From positions 12,504,501 through 12,568,500 of the forward strand of contig NC_021658.1 in NCBI RefSeq assembly GCF_000418325.1: DNA of 64,000 bases, in the 5' to 3' direction. The notes beneath the pieces are model-generated. The model was not told the origin of the DNA, ran no database searches, and saw only the letters and a program-made list of their open reading frames with translations. This document shows, one piece after another, positions 53,457 to 62,169 of the stretch; position 1 is the stretch's first letter; each line of letters starts with the position of its first letter. The translations under genes and the position numbers were made by a program. This DNA is from Sorangium cellulosum So0157-2 (lineage in GTDB: Bacteria > Myxococcota_A > Polyangia > Polyangiales > Polyangiaceae).

Positions 53457-54557
53457 TCAAATCTTCGCCGACGTCATCCAGTGGGGGTTCTTGGTCGTCC
53501 CATCGAATCGCTCGGTGGTCTTGAACTGCTCGTGCTCCCCCTTCGCCCCGAGCGGCGCGGTTCGCGCGAGGATCTCCGAGACGCGCTGGCTGCTGAGCGG
53601 CTGAAACGTGTACGCCGCCTTGATCGCCTGCTTGAGGATGCCCATCGAGTCGCAGCCGGTGATCACCACCGACGTCGGAAGGCTCATCGGATAGTGCAGG
53701 CAGTCCATCGGGGAGACCGCCCCGGTCTTCGCGATCTCCCCGCTGGCGAACGGCTTCATCCCCAGCACCCCGATGCCCTGCTGCGTCAGCGCCGGGAGGA
53801 CGTTCTTCTCGAAGCTCCGGTAATGCGGATCCAGGACGTTGAGCGGCATCTGCACGGTGTCGAGCGGGACGCCCTGCCGCTCCGCCATCTTCAGCATGGC
53901 GAGGTGGATGTCCGGGTCCTTGTGGCCCGTGAAGCCGATGAACCGGATCTTGCCGGCCTTCTTCGCGGCCACGAGCGCCTCCATCGCGCCGCCCGGCCCG
54001 AAGATCTTCTCGGGATCGCTCCTCCGGATGATCTCGTGCATCTGCACGAGATCGATGACGTCGGTGCGCAGCCGGCGGAGCGACTGCTCGAGCTGCGCCT
54101 CGGCGGAGGCGCGGTCGCGGCCGTCGAGCTTGGTCATCAAGAAGACCTTCTGTCGATATCCGTCCTGGAGCGCCTTGCCCATCCGCTCCTCGCTCTTGCC
54201 GTCGTGGTAATCCCAGCAGTTGTCGAGGAAGGTGACCCCGTGATCGATCGCGAAGCGAACGATCCGGAGGCTCTCCTGCTCGTCGTCGGGGACCGCCATG
54301 TGGTACCCGCCGAGGCCGAGGAGGCTGACGTTCACGCCGGTCCGCCCGAGGGGCCTCGTCGGCATCACCCCGCCGGCCGGCAGCTCGACGTCCTTCTCCC
54401 CGGGCGCGCCTGGCGCCGGCCCCTGCGGCGGCTCCTGAGAGCCCCCGCCCGCAGCTGCGGCGTTTTGCCCCACCTGCGCGCTTCCTCCACAGGCGCTGAG
54501 CGCGAGGCCTGCGCCCACGGTCTGTACAAATGCCCGTCGAGAAGGTCGCTTCGTCAT
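53457..54557 (-). CDS. Exported aldo/keto reductase (Tat lipoprotein)
   Basis: 366 residues. The N-terminus SRRAFVQTVGAGLALSACGG combines a twin-arginine motif with a lipobox at C23, so the folded enzyme is probably exported with its cofactor and lipid-anchored. The AKR barrel begins RPLGRTGVNVSLLGLGGYH. The catalytic tetrad is visible: Asp and Tyr in FLDNCWDYHDGKSEERMGKA, Lys in FLMTKLDGRD, His in LVQMHEI. It lies next to the DUF1552 gene on the same strand, 106 bp downstream of its stop, so it may share that operon. The substrate is unknown. Confidence 0.93.
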   Translation of the reverse strand: MTKRPSRRAFVQTVGAGLALSACGGSAQVGQNAAAAGGGSQEPPQGPAPGAPGEKDVELPAGGVMPTRPLGRTGVNVSLLGLGGYHMAVPDDEQESLRIVRFAIDHGVTFLDNCWDYHDGKSEERMGKALQDGYRQKVFLMTKLDGRDRASAEAQLEQSLRRLRTDVIDLVQMHEIIRRSDPEKIFGPGGAMEALVAAKKAGKIRFIGFTGHKDPDIHLAMLKMAERQGVPLDTVQMPLNVLDPHYRSFEKNVLPALTQQGIGVLGMKPFASGEIAKTGAVSPMDCLHYPMSLPTSVVITGCDSMGILKQAIKAAYTFQPLSSQRVSEILARTAPLGAKGEHEQFKTTERFDGTTKNPHWMTSAKI

Positions 54558-54663
54558 AAAAGGCAGCGCTCCTTTTGAAGACGAAGCCCGTGTGCAGGGC
54601 GTGTGCCACGCGGCGCGGCGCGGCGCGCGTGAACGTGAGCGCGCCGCGCCCTGGCCGCGCCGA

Positions 54664-56073
54664 TCAGGCCTTGAGCTCGTCGAACTCGCCCGGCTCGCCG
54701 AACGCGCCGAAGTTCTCGATCGGCCCGCCGCCCTCCGCGGTGCAGCCGACCGCGTTCGCGAGCGTCGTGAGCAGCTTGTTGTGCGGCGCGTCCTCGTCCT
54801 GCAGCGTGTTCTGCTGCCGCGTCACCTTGATGTACTGCCCCGTCTTGAAATAGCCGCCGCAGCTCCCCGCGATGATGTACGGCAAATCGCGGAAGTCGTG
54901 GATCTTGCCGTTGGAGAGCTCGTTCATGAACACGACGGCGCTGTTGTCGAGCACGGACGTCCCGCCCTCGTCGTAGCCCGCGAGCCGGTCGAGCAGATAG
55001 ACATACTCGCCGATGAACCAGCGATCGATGTCGAAGAGCATCTCCTCGTAGCCGTCCACGACGCTCCCGCTGTCGTCGTCCTTCGTGTTGCCGTGAGAGA
55101 GCTTGTGGTGGTTGTACTCGTGGTTCATCCCATCCCACTTGAAGATGGGCCCGTACGCGCCCGAGCCCCACTGCAGCGTCGCCGAGCGCGTCGCGCGGGT
55201 CGCGATCGCCAGCGCGAGGATGTCCATCTGCATCCGGCCGATCGTCTTGAACTCGGCGTCGAACGACACCGTCGCCGGGTCGACCGCCTCGATCTCCGCC
55301 GCCCGCGCCGGCGGGAGCTCGCGCGGGATGAGCCCGGCGTCGCCCATGCCCACCTCGAGGTCGCGCACCGTCTGGAAGTGCATCTCGAGCTTGTCGCGGT
55401 CCGCCTTGCTGAGCTTCTTCTTGAGCAGGCCCTCGTACTCGGCCCCGACCAGGTCGAGCACGCTCTGGCGCCGCTTGGTCAGCCGCTCGAGCGCCTCGTC
55501 CTCGACGTTCGTCACGCCGATCAGGTCCTGGTACGCGAGCCACGGGTTGTTCTCGCCGGAGACGGGCTGCTCGCTGCCGCTGTACGAGATGTGCCCGCGC
55601 ACGTTGGGGACCCGCGCCCCGACCATCAGCGTGAGCGCGGGCGTGCCCGGCGGGTTGAGCTTGTTCGCGATGAACTGATCGAGCGAGATCCCCGCGGCGT
55701 ACTGGCTGCCCTGGACGAGCGGCTGCGCCGTGAGCTTGCAGCCGACCCCCTTCGCGTGATCGTCGCCCGCGCTCGGATCCCACCCGAAGCCGCGCGGCGC
55801 CATGTGGATGCCCCGCGGGATCAGGAGCTTGTCCCGGTACGAGGCGAGCGGCGCTATCGCGCGATCCGCGCCGAACGAGGCGTCCGTCAGCGCGCCGTAC
55901 CGCGTGCTCGGGAAGAACCGGTCCATGTTCACGCCGTTGCACATGAAGAACGCGATGAACCGGCGCGGCGCGGCCTCGGGACCGGCCTTGGCGTCGCGAG
56001 CGCGCAGCGACTCGAGGAACGGCAGGCCGAGCATCACCCCGCACGCGCCCCGCAAGAACGTTCTGCGATTCAT
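54664..56073 (-). CDS. DUF1552 exported protein
   Basis: 469 residues with an N-terminal Tat-like signal (MNRRTFLRGACGVMLGLPFL). The DUF1552 pattern follows: RRFIAFFMCNGVNMDRFFPS, GIHMAPRGF with the characteristic CNG and GIH-type motifs, then DPATVSFDAEFKTIGRMQMD and NHEYNHHKLSHGN. The central part is helical (RLTKRRQSVLDLV). Distantly related to DUF1501/alkaline-phosphatase-like exported proteins, usually encoded beside DUF1592-type haem proteins in planctomycetes, myxobacteria and Verrucomicrobia. The ATG overlaps the stop of the upstream gene (56070-56073). Probably an oxidoreductase or hydrolase subunit of an envelope complex; the reaction is not known. Confidence 0.9.
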   Translation of the reverse strand: MNRRTFLRGACGVMLGLPFLESLRARDAKAGPEAAPRRFIAFFMCNGVNMDRFFPSTRYGALTDASFGADRAIAPLASYRDKLLIPRGIHMAPRGFGWDPSAGDDHAKGVGCKLTAQPLVQGSQYAAGISLDQFIANKLNPPGTPALTLMVGARVPNVRGHISYSGSEQPVSGENNPWLAYQDLIGVTNVEDEALERLTKRRQSVLDLVGAEYEGLLKKKLSKADRDKLEMHFQTVRDLEVGMGDAGLIPRELPPARAAEIEAVDPATVSFDAEFKTIGRMQMDILALAIATRATRSATLQWGSGAYGPIFKWDGMNHEYNHHKLSHGNTKDDDSGSVVDGYEEMLFDIDRWFIGEYVYLLDRLAGYDEGGTSVLDNSAVVFMNELSNGKIHDFRDLPYIIAGSCGGYFKTGQYIKVTRQQNTLQDEDAPHNKLLTTLANAVGCTAEGGGPIENFGAFGEPGEFDELKA

Positions 56074-57794
56074 TGGCCCACCTCTTCCACGGCGCGGTAC
56101 CTGAACGTCTTCGTCTGGGTGAGCGCGACGAGCAGCTCCTTGATGTTGTAGCCGGACGCGCCGAGCTTCGCGTCGAGGTCGTCGATCGTGCACGCGTCCT
56201 CGCGCGAGAGCTGGCGGGCGTTGCCGTAACGGTACCAGTTCGTCAGATAGCAACGCTCTGCGACGGGGCTCTCCGCGAGCTGCTTCACGAGGTCGACGGC
56301 GCCGTCGAAGCGGATCTCCGCCTCCCCGACCGCCATCGTGCCGGTCGCGTCGATCGGCTCGCCGCCCTCGTCCTCGCGGTACCGCCCGACCGCGTCGTAG
56401 TGCTCGAACGCGAAGCCCGGCGGGTTGATCATGCCGTGGCACGAGCTGCACGCCTTCGGCGACGTGTGCGCCTCCACCTGATCCCGCGTCGTCCGGATCT
56501 CGCCCTGCTTGGGCGGCAGCTGCGTGTCGATGTTCGCCGGCGGGTCCGGCAGGTCCGCGCAGAGGATCTGGCGCTGGATGAACACGCCGCGGTGGATCGG
56601 CGAGGTCTCGCGCGCGAACGCGTGCGAGGCGAGGAAGCCGGCCTGCGTGAGGAGCCCCGCGCGCGACGCCGGGTCGAGCGGCGTCTCGACGAGCTCGCTC
56701 GTGAACGACCCCTCCACGCCGTAGATCGGGGCGAGCTTGTCGTTCACGAACCCGACGGGCGCGGTCATCAGCGTCCGGTAGTCGCCCTCCATCTCGAGGA
56801 CGACGTGCCGGATGAACGCTTGCGTCTCGGCCAGCATCGCCGAGGACACGCTGGCGTCGAAGCCCTCGTAGAGCGCCGGATCCTTCGAGAGATCCGCGTA
56901 ACGGCTCATGTGGAGCCACTGGCGGTGGAAGTCGTCGAGCGCGCTCACCGCCTTTGGGTCGTCGACCATGCGCCGCGCCTCGGCCTCGATCCCCTCGGGC
57001 GAGCCCAGCGCGCCGCGCTCCGCCGCCGCGAGGAGCGCGTCGTCGGGCAGGCTGTTCCAGAGCAGGTACGAGAGCCGGGTCGCGACCTCGTAGCCGTCGA
57101 GCGGGATGATCTGCTCGCCGTCGAGCTCCTCGCTGAGCTCGACGCGGTAGAGGAAATGTGGCGACTGGAGCATCGCCTCGATGACATGGCGGACGCCCTG
57201 CTCGAACGGCGTGCCCGACTCGAACAGGCCATCGCCGCGCGCGTAGGCCGCGACGTACGCCGCCTCCTGCTCCGCCGAGAGCGGCCTCCGGTAGACGCGC
57301 TTGCCGAGCTCCCGGATGAGCTGCCGGGCGCACGCGGCGCCGTCGCCCTCCGGGGCGCACGGCAGGATGTCGCCGAGCACGGCCTGGTCGACCACGACGT
57401 CCGCCGCGATGGCCTCGGCGGCGCGCCGGTAATCGCGGGCGAGCCGGTCGGACACGACGAGCCCCTTCGCGTTGTTGTCGAACCCCTCGAACGCCGGATC
57501 CGCGAGGAACGACGCCGAGGCCTTCATGTCCTTGCCGAAGAGGTCCCGGATCGAGTTGTCGTATTGCGCGTGCGTCAGCCGCGTCAGGCGCGGGGTCGGT
57601 CCGGGCGCGGTGACGCCCGGCGCGCACTGGACGCCGGCGCCGGATCCGCCATCGCCCGCGCCGGATCCGCCATCGCCCGCGCCGGTCCCGCCATCTCCCG
57701 CGCCGGTCCCGCCATCTCCATTCGGTCCCGAGCACGCGGCCGCGCTGGAGAGCGCGAGGGCCACGAGCAGCATCCTCGGGGTGCGTCGATTCAC
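56070..57794 (-). CDS. DUF1587/1595/1592/1588/1585 haem-binding lipoprotein
   Basis: 574 residues. Lipoprotein signal ending at C21 (ALALSSAAACSG), then four GDGGTGA repeats. The domains follow in the standard order: DUF1587 (RLTRLTHAQYDNSIRDLFGK), DUF1595 (GKRVYRRPLSAEQEAAYVAA), DUF1592 (LLWNSLPDDALLAAAERG), DUF1588 (RETSPIHRGVFIQRQILCAD and haem motif CSSCHGMINPPGFAFEHYD) and DUF1585 (GYNIKELLVALTQTKTFRYR). The C-S-S-C-H sequence attaches a c-type haem. The stop overlaps the DUF1552 start (ATGA), so the two proteins are made together and likely form a complex in the periplasm. Substrate unknown. Confidence 0.93.
   Translation of the reverse strand: MNRRTPRMLLVALALSSAAACSGPNGDGGTGAGDGGTGAGDGGSGAGDGGSGAGVQCAPGVTAPGPTPRLTRLTHAQYDNSIRDLFGKDMKASASFLADPAFEGFDNNAKGLVVSDRLARDYRRAAEAIAADVVVDQAVLGDILPCAPEGDGAACARQLIRELGKRVYRRPLSAEQEAAYVAAYARGDGLFESGTPFEQGVRHVIEAMLQSPHFLYRVELSEELDGEQIIPLDGYEVATRLSYLLWNSLPDDALLAAAERGALGSPEGIEAEARRMVDDPKAVSALDDFHRQWLHMSRYADLSKDPALYEGFDASVSSAMLAETQAFIRHVVLEMEGDYRTLMTAPVGFVNDKLAPIYGVEGSFTSELVETPLDPASRAGLLTQAGFLASHAFARETSPIHRGVFIQRQILCADLPDPPANIDTQLPPKQGEIRTTRDQVEAHTSPKACSSCHGMINPPGFAFEHYDAVGRYREDEGGEPIDATGTMAVGEAEIRFDGAVDLVKQLAESPVAERCYLTNWYRYGNARQLSREDACTIDDLDAKLGASGYNIKELLVALTQTKTFRYRAVEEVGQ
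57645..57722 (-). repeat. 21-bp coding tandem repeat (GDGGTGA), four units
   Basis: On the plus strand gcgccggatccgccatcgcc and variants at 21-bp period, encoding GDGGSGA or GDGGTGA just after the lipid-attachment Cys of the DUF1592 protein. In-frame, so copy number can vary without loss of function. Confidence 0.88.
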
Positions 57795-58059
57795 GGGCAG
57801 CTCCCTTCGTGAAGAGGTCGAAGATGTAAGAATCTACAAGAGCTTCAAGACCCAGGCTATCGGGCGCAGCCGTCCAGCGTCAACGCGCCGCGACCGCGCG
57901 AACGGCATTTCCCGTGCGCTTTCTGGACTTCGTTCAGCGCGAATGCCCGGCGCGCTCATGACGCGCTGCGCGCGGGAGGCGCCGTGGTGGGTGCCGGGGA
58001 GAGCCGTATCTACAATGCATGAAGCTGCGCCTGATGGCGCAGGGCGGGGACGCCGGCGT

Positions 58060-58977
58060 TCACGGCGAGGACAGCTTCGGCTGACACCTTCCCTCCAGGC
58101 ACACCGCGGTCATGCCCTCCGGGTACACGGGCGCGCAGGGGGGGCACGCGCCGAAGCCCTCGGGGCAGACGATGGACTCGATGTCCGCGCTCTGGTTGAG
58201 GGCGACGATGCCTTTCCCGCTGCACTCCTCGCAGCACCCGACGCCGTCGCGCAGCGCGCAGTCCGCGTCTTGCGCGCACTCCGTCAGCGGGGATTCGCGC
58301 ACGTCGAGGACGACGCAGCGCCCGGCCTCGCACGCGGCGGCGAAGTACTGGCCGGTGCTCTCGGCCTCGCTGACCTCCGGGCACGGCGCGCACGCCACGT
58401 CCCCGCACCCGAGGGTGTTCCAGAAATCCGTCGTCGAGTCGCGGTGGACGGCGACGAACGCATGGGCGTCGTTCGGGTTGCAGGCGGCGCAGCAGCGCGG
58501 CGAGGCGAGGACGCAATCGCCCGGCGCGGCGCAGGCAGCCATGTCCGGGACGTTGCCCTGACAGGCCTCCTGGCACGCCTGGAGCGACTCGAAGCGGTTC
58601 TCCCCCCCCCCCCCCCCGCCATAGATGAACGGAACGCACACGCCGGAGCTGGGGTCGTGCCAGTAGCGCTGGATCGCCCCGTCGCAGGGCCCGGGGTCCT
58701 GCGGCAGCGAACAGCGGTTCGGCAATTCGCCGCCGGCGCCGCTGCTCGTGACCGGGCCGCCGCCGCCGCCGCTGCCGGTGACCGGGCCGCCGCCGCCCGC
58801 GCCGCCCGCGCCGCCATCGCCGCCCGCGTCCGCGCCGCTGCAGCCCGCGGCGAGCAGGAGAGAGGTAAGCAAGCCAAGGCCGAAGGAGAAGCGCCGCCGC
58901 AATCCAGAGACATTGCAACCGGCGCGCCCTCGACCGCCCGAGGAGAAGGCAATCGATCGTAGGGTATTCATACGCAT
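58060..58977 (-). CDS. Cys-rich lipoprotein with Kunitz/BPTI-like domain
   Basis: 305 residues. Lipobox at C46 (TSLLLAAGCSGA), Gly-rich spacer, then a Kunitz-like domain at about 89-139. C89, C98, C114, C135 and C139 reproduce BPTI spacing exactly (C5, C14, C30, C51, C55), and F129 matches the conserved Phe. The residue at the sixth position (122, BPTI C38) is Gly because a 16-nt G tract encodes G121-G125. The residue after C98 (P1 site) is Asp, so trypsin inhibition is unlikely. The C-terminal part (about 145-300) has three further Cys-rich modules (PRCCAACNP, DGVGCCEECSG, CPEGFGACPPC). A secreted multi-disulphide protein, possibly a protease inhibitor or adhesin. Confidence 0.8.
   Translation of the reverse strand: MRMNTLRSIAFSSGGRGRAGCNVSGLRRRFSFGLGLLTSLLLAAGCSGADAGGDGGAGGAGGGGPVTGSGGGGGPVTSSGAGGELPNRCSLPQDPGPCDGAIQRYWHDPSSGVCVPFIYGGGGGGENRFESLQACQEACQGNVPDMAACAAPGDCVLASPRCCAACNPNDAHAFVAVHRDSTTDFWNTLGCGDVACAPCPEVSEAESTGQYFAAACEAGRCVVLDVRESPLTECAQDADCALRDGVGCCEECSGKGIVALNQSADIESIVCPEGFGACPPCAPVYPEGMTAVCLEGRCQPKLSSP
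58602..58617 (-). repeat. 16-nt homopolymer (C on plus, G on coding strand)
   Basis: Uninterrupted run of 16 C within the Kunitz domain coding region, replacing the codon for its fourth Cys. Such long runs are absent elsewhere in this window. Either a slippage-prone contingency tract or a base-calling/assembly error. Confidence 0.9.
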
Positions 58978-59076
58978 GCGATGGCATGCCAGGCCGCGGG
59001 GTGCCAGGCGACGCGGCGCACCGCGACGACATCGTCGAGGCGCGGCGCGCCGGTCACGCGGCGGCCGCCTCGCTCG

Positions 59077-60768
59077 TCAGACGCTGAGCTCGAGCGACGG
59101 GAGCTGCTCCCGGAAGAACGCGTTGTACTTCGGGTCGTTGTACCGCTCGTATTCGATCACGAAGGGCGTGAGCTGACTGACTCCCCCCTTGTAACGGATG
59201 GTGAGGGCCATCGGGGTGACCTCGCGGTAGTTGCTGGCCTTCGGCAGGTCGTCGTTCGTCCTCCCGCCCGCGGAGAACAGCGTGAGGAGCACGCCGTCGG
59301 GGTCGTCGTAGACCACGCGGAAGCCCTCCGGGATGCGCTCGTGGCCGCGGATCAGCGTGGTACAGCCGAGCTTCTGCATGAAGCTCTTGAACTGCCGCTT
59401 GCCGAAGGGGAAGCGGGCGGTGGACTTCTGGAGCTCCGCGGGGATGGCGTCGACCTCGCTCGGGTCGCTCCAGAGCATCTGGAACCGGATCTCGGGGTCG
59501 TTGAGCGAGGACACCGACTGCCACCGGGCGGCGAGGGTGTCGTCGCGGGGGATGCCCGCGTGGACGAAGAGGATGCGGTCGAAGACGAGCATGTTGGGGA
59601 GCGCCTCGAAGAGGCGCATGTACGCGGCAAACACCTCGTTCGGGGCGATGGCCGCGAGCGAGCTCATCGCCTCGGAGGGCCGCACCGGCGCGAGCACGCG
59701 GCCGTTCAGCTCGACGTAGTACTCGTGGTTGCCGCGCAGGACGAAGACGTTGTCGGGCGCGGCGAGGAAGAGCTGCATCACCGTGCGCAGGATGCCGTTG
59801 TAGCTGAACCTGCCGCGATCGATGTAGTCGCCCAGGAACACCAGCATGATCCGCGGATTGTGCGCGGGGTCCTCGCGGTACGCCTGCAGCTTGGCGAAGA
59901 AATCCGCCTGCATCAGCGCCGCCTTGAGGCAGGAGTAGCAGCCGTGCAGATCCCCGACGACGAGGAGCTCGACCTCGTGCGCAGGATCGGGCGAGGCGAC
60001 GTAGACGTGGCCGTCGAGGAACGGCGCCTGCCCGGCGAAGCTCGCGAGGTCCGCCGCGCCGTCGAGCCGGCCCGCGCCGCGCGCGCGCTGCTCGGCGAGC
60101 TTCTCCTCGAACCGGCGCATCAGGTCGAGATCGACCTTGGCCTGCTCCGCGAACGTGGCCGGATCGGTCGCGTAGTCCCACTCGAACGCCTTGAAGAACG
60201 GGTGATCGAGCTCGCGCGCCTGCTTGCGCGTGGCCGGATCGATCACCACCGCGCCCTGCTCGATGGGCTCGATCTCCAGATCGTCGATCTCGCCTGCGAG
60301 CGCGAGCAGCGCGGAGAGCTCGTCGCGGAACTTCTCCTCGCTCGGGTGGATGACGCCGTCGGCGAGCATGAGCCCGTCGACGGTGGCGAGCAGCGCCTCG
60401 CGGTTGTCGTCGTCGAAGCCGTCGAGGAGCTCGAAGCAGCGGAGCTTGATCTTCGCGAGGACGAAGTCCTTGGGGTCCTCGCCGTCGGAGACGCTCTCGG
60501 TGAAGAGGCCCTGGATCTGGTGGTCGATCTCGGAGAACACCTCGTGGAAGTGCTTGGTCCACCGCGCGATGACGTCCTGGTTCGCCTGGGCCTCGTCGCC
60601 GAGGGCGTCGCGCGCGCGCTGCTGGACGAGCTCCTGGATGTGGCCGCGGATGAACGATTTCTCGGTCGGATCGAGCTCGCCGTCGATGTACCCGAACCCG
60701 GTGAGGTAATAGATGATGGCGTGCATCTGCTGCTCAGCGACGCGCGGATCAGGGCTGAACGTCATCAT
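59077..60768 (-). CDS. PPP-family Ser/Thr phosphatase with helical N-domain
   Basis: 563 residues from the ATG at 60768 (AGAGGAGAG upstream). The C-terminal half is a calcineurin-type metallophosphatase with all dinuclear-metal motifs: GDLHGCYSC, FLGDYIDRGRFS, VLRGNHEYY, FVHAGIPRDD and LIRGHERIPEG, the last supplying the second-site His. The N-terminal 230 residues are helical, with a TerB/EF-like feel (GYIDGELDPTEKSFIRGHIQ and later VDGLMLADGVIHPSEEKFRD), two halves that look alike. This front part may sense metals or bind membranes, as TerB does. PP1/PP2A-type phosphatases with such N-domains are found in myxobacteria. Likely counterpart of the many Ser/Thr kinases. Confidence 0.9.
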   Translation of the reverse strand: MMTFSPDPRVAEQQMHAIIYYLTGFGYIDGELDPTEKSFIRGHIQELVQQRARDALGDEAQANQDVIARWTKHFHEVFSEIDHQIQGLFTESVSDGEDPKDFVLAKIKLRCFELLDGFDDDNREALLATVDGLMLADGVIHPSEEKFRDELSALLALAGEIDDLEIEPIEQGAVVIDPATRKQARELDHPFFKAFEWDYATDPATFAEQAKVDLDLMRRFEEKLAEQRARGAGRLDGAADLASFAGQAPFLDGHVYVASPDPAHEVELLVVGDLHGCYSCLKAALMQADFFAKLQAYREDPAHNPRIMLVFLGDYIDRGRFSYNGILRTVMQLFLAAPDNVFVLRGNHEYYVELNGRVLAPVRPSEAMSSLAAIAPNEVFAAYMRLFEALPNMLVFDRILFVHAGIPRDDTLAARWQSVSSLNDPEIRFQMLWSDPSEVDAIPAELQKSTARFPFGKRQFKSFMQKLGCTTLIRGHERIPEGFRVVYDDPDGVLLTLFSAGGRTNDDLPKASNYREVTPMALTIRYKGGVSQLTPFVIEYERYNDPKYNAFFREQLPSLELSV

Positions 60769-60897
60769 CAGGCAGCTCTCCTCTGGCGGTGGGGCCCCAG
60801 GGTAGCGCAAGACGGGCGCGCCGCGCCTGCAGCCGCGCGCGTCACCGTCGCGCGGGCGGCGCGGGCGGGCGCGTCACGGGCGGCGCGGGCGGGCGCG

Positions 60898-62169
60898 TCA
60901 CGGCCGCGCGGACGGGCGCGCGGGCGGCGCGAGGCGCTCGACGAAACCGCGGATCCGCGCGCGATCGGCCTCGGACAGCGCGTGCCCCGGGGGCGGCATG
61001 GTCCGCTCCTCGACCACCCGGCGCGCGATGGCCTCCCGGAGCGACGCCCACGCCGCGCGCGTCGAGAGGTCGACGCCGCCCTCGCCGCGCGGGCGGTGGC
61101 AGCGCGCGCACGCCCGGTCGAACACCGGCGCGATGTCGTCCCAGGCGGGCCCGGCGCCGCCGTCGTCCGCGGCGAAGCGCCGGAGGGCGCCCGCCGCGAG
61201 CAGCCAGACGTCGCCGCTCGGCGATCCGATGAGCCGGCCGGCCTCCGGGAGGCGCGCGCCGCGGGTCGCGCGCGCGCCCGACGCGTCGAGCACGCCGAGC
61301 TCGCCGCCGTCGGCGAACCACACGCGCTCGCCGGAGACGGCGAGCCCGTGGAGCGCCGCGCTCGCCCGCAGCCGGAGGCGCAGCACGCCGGCGCCATCCT
61401 CGGCGTAGAGCGCCGCCGGCGTCGCCGCGAGCAGCGCGCCCGCGCCCGTCACGGCGAGGAGCGGCGCGGGGCCGTCGGCCTCGAGCGGGTACGATCGCAG
61501 CGCCCTCGGGGCCACGTCGAGGGCGAGGACCTCCTCGCCGCCGAGCGCGAACGCCACGCGCCCTCCGCCCGCCGCGAACGCCGCGAGCGGCCCGGTCGCG
61601 TAGCGCGTGACGCGCTCGCCGTCCGCCACCGCGATCTCGCCGTCCAGCGCGAAGGCGGCGCCTCCGCCGAGGCCGAGGCCGGCCGCGGCGCGGACCGCGG
61701 CGCGCTCGAGGCCGTAGTGATCGGCGACAGGCTCGAACGCCCCCCGGCTCGGCAGCCTGAGCAGCCGGCCCTCGGCGTCGGCGCCGACGATCCACGTGCC
61801 GTAGCCGTCGGGCGCGGGCACCACCGCGGCGCCCACCCAGCGGTGGGGCGCGCGCTCGACCCGGGCGAGCGCGCCGTTCACGAAGACCGCCGCGGCGCCG
61901 TCGTGGAACAGGACGACGCGGTCGCCGTCGTCGGCGACCGCGCGGACCGGGCCGAGCTCCCGCGGCGCGGGCCAGGCGACCGGGCGCACGGCGAGCGGCG
62001 GGCGCGGGGGCGCGGCCTGCGAGGCGCAGCCGGCGAGCGCGAGCACGGCGAGGCAGGCGAGCGCGAGCGCGGTGAGGCGCGCGAGCGCGACGAGGCGGGC
62101 GGGCGCGAGCGCGGCGAGGCGGGCGGGCGCGAGCGCGGCGAGGGGCGCCGCTCGGCGCAGGGGCGTCAC
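60898..62169 (-). CDS. Beta-propeller-like lipoprotein with c-type haem motif
   Basis: 423 residues starting at the GTG at 62169, whose GTGA overlaps the stop of the DUF1501 gene, fixing the start. A long Ala/Leu/Arg-rich leader ends with lipobox LALACLAVLALAGC. The middle consists of irregular repeats with GDRVVLFHDGAAAVFVNGAL, YGTWIVGADAEGRLLRLPSR and SGERVWFADGGELGVLD, which look like propeller blades. A C-terminal haem module carries ACARCHRPRGEGGVDLS (CxxCH) and TMPPPGHALSEADRARIRGF with a Met ligand, a classical cytochrome c domain. It probably passes electrons to or from the DUF1501 protein in the periplasm. Confidence 0.85.
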   Translation of the reverse strand: MTPLRRAAPLAALAPARLAALAPARLVALARLTALALACLAVLALAGCASQAAPPRPPLAVRPVAWPAPRELGPVRAVADDGDRVVLFHDGAAAVFVNGALARVERAPHRWVGAAVVPAPDGYGTWIVGADAEGRLLRLPSRGAFEPVADHYGLERAAVRAAAGLGLGGGAAFALDGEIAVADGERVTRYATGPLAAFAAGGGRVAFALGGEEVLALDVAPRALRSYPLEADGPAPLLAVTGAGALLAATPAALYAEDGAGVLRLRLRASAALHGLAVSGERVWFADGGELGVLDASGARATRGARLPEAGRLIGSPSGDVWLLAAGALRRFAADDGGAGPAWDDIAPVFDRACARCHRPRGEGGVDLSTRAAWASLREAIARRVVEERTMPPPGHALSEADRARIRGFVERLAPPARPSARP

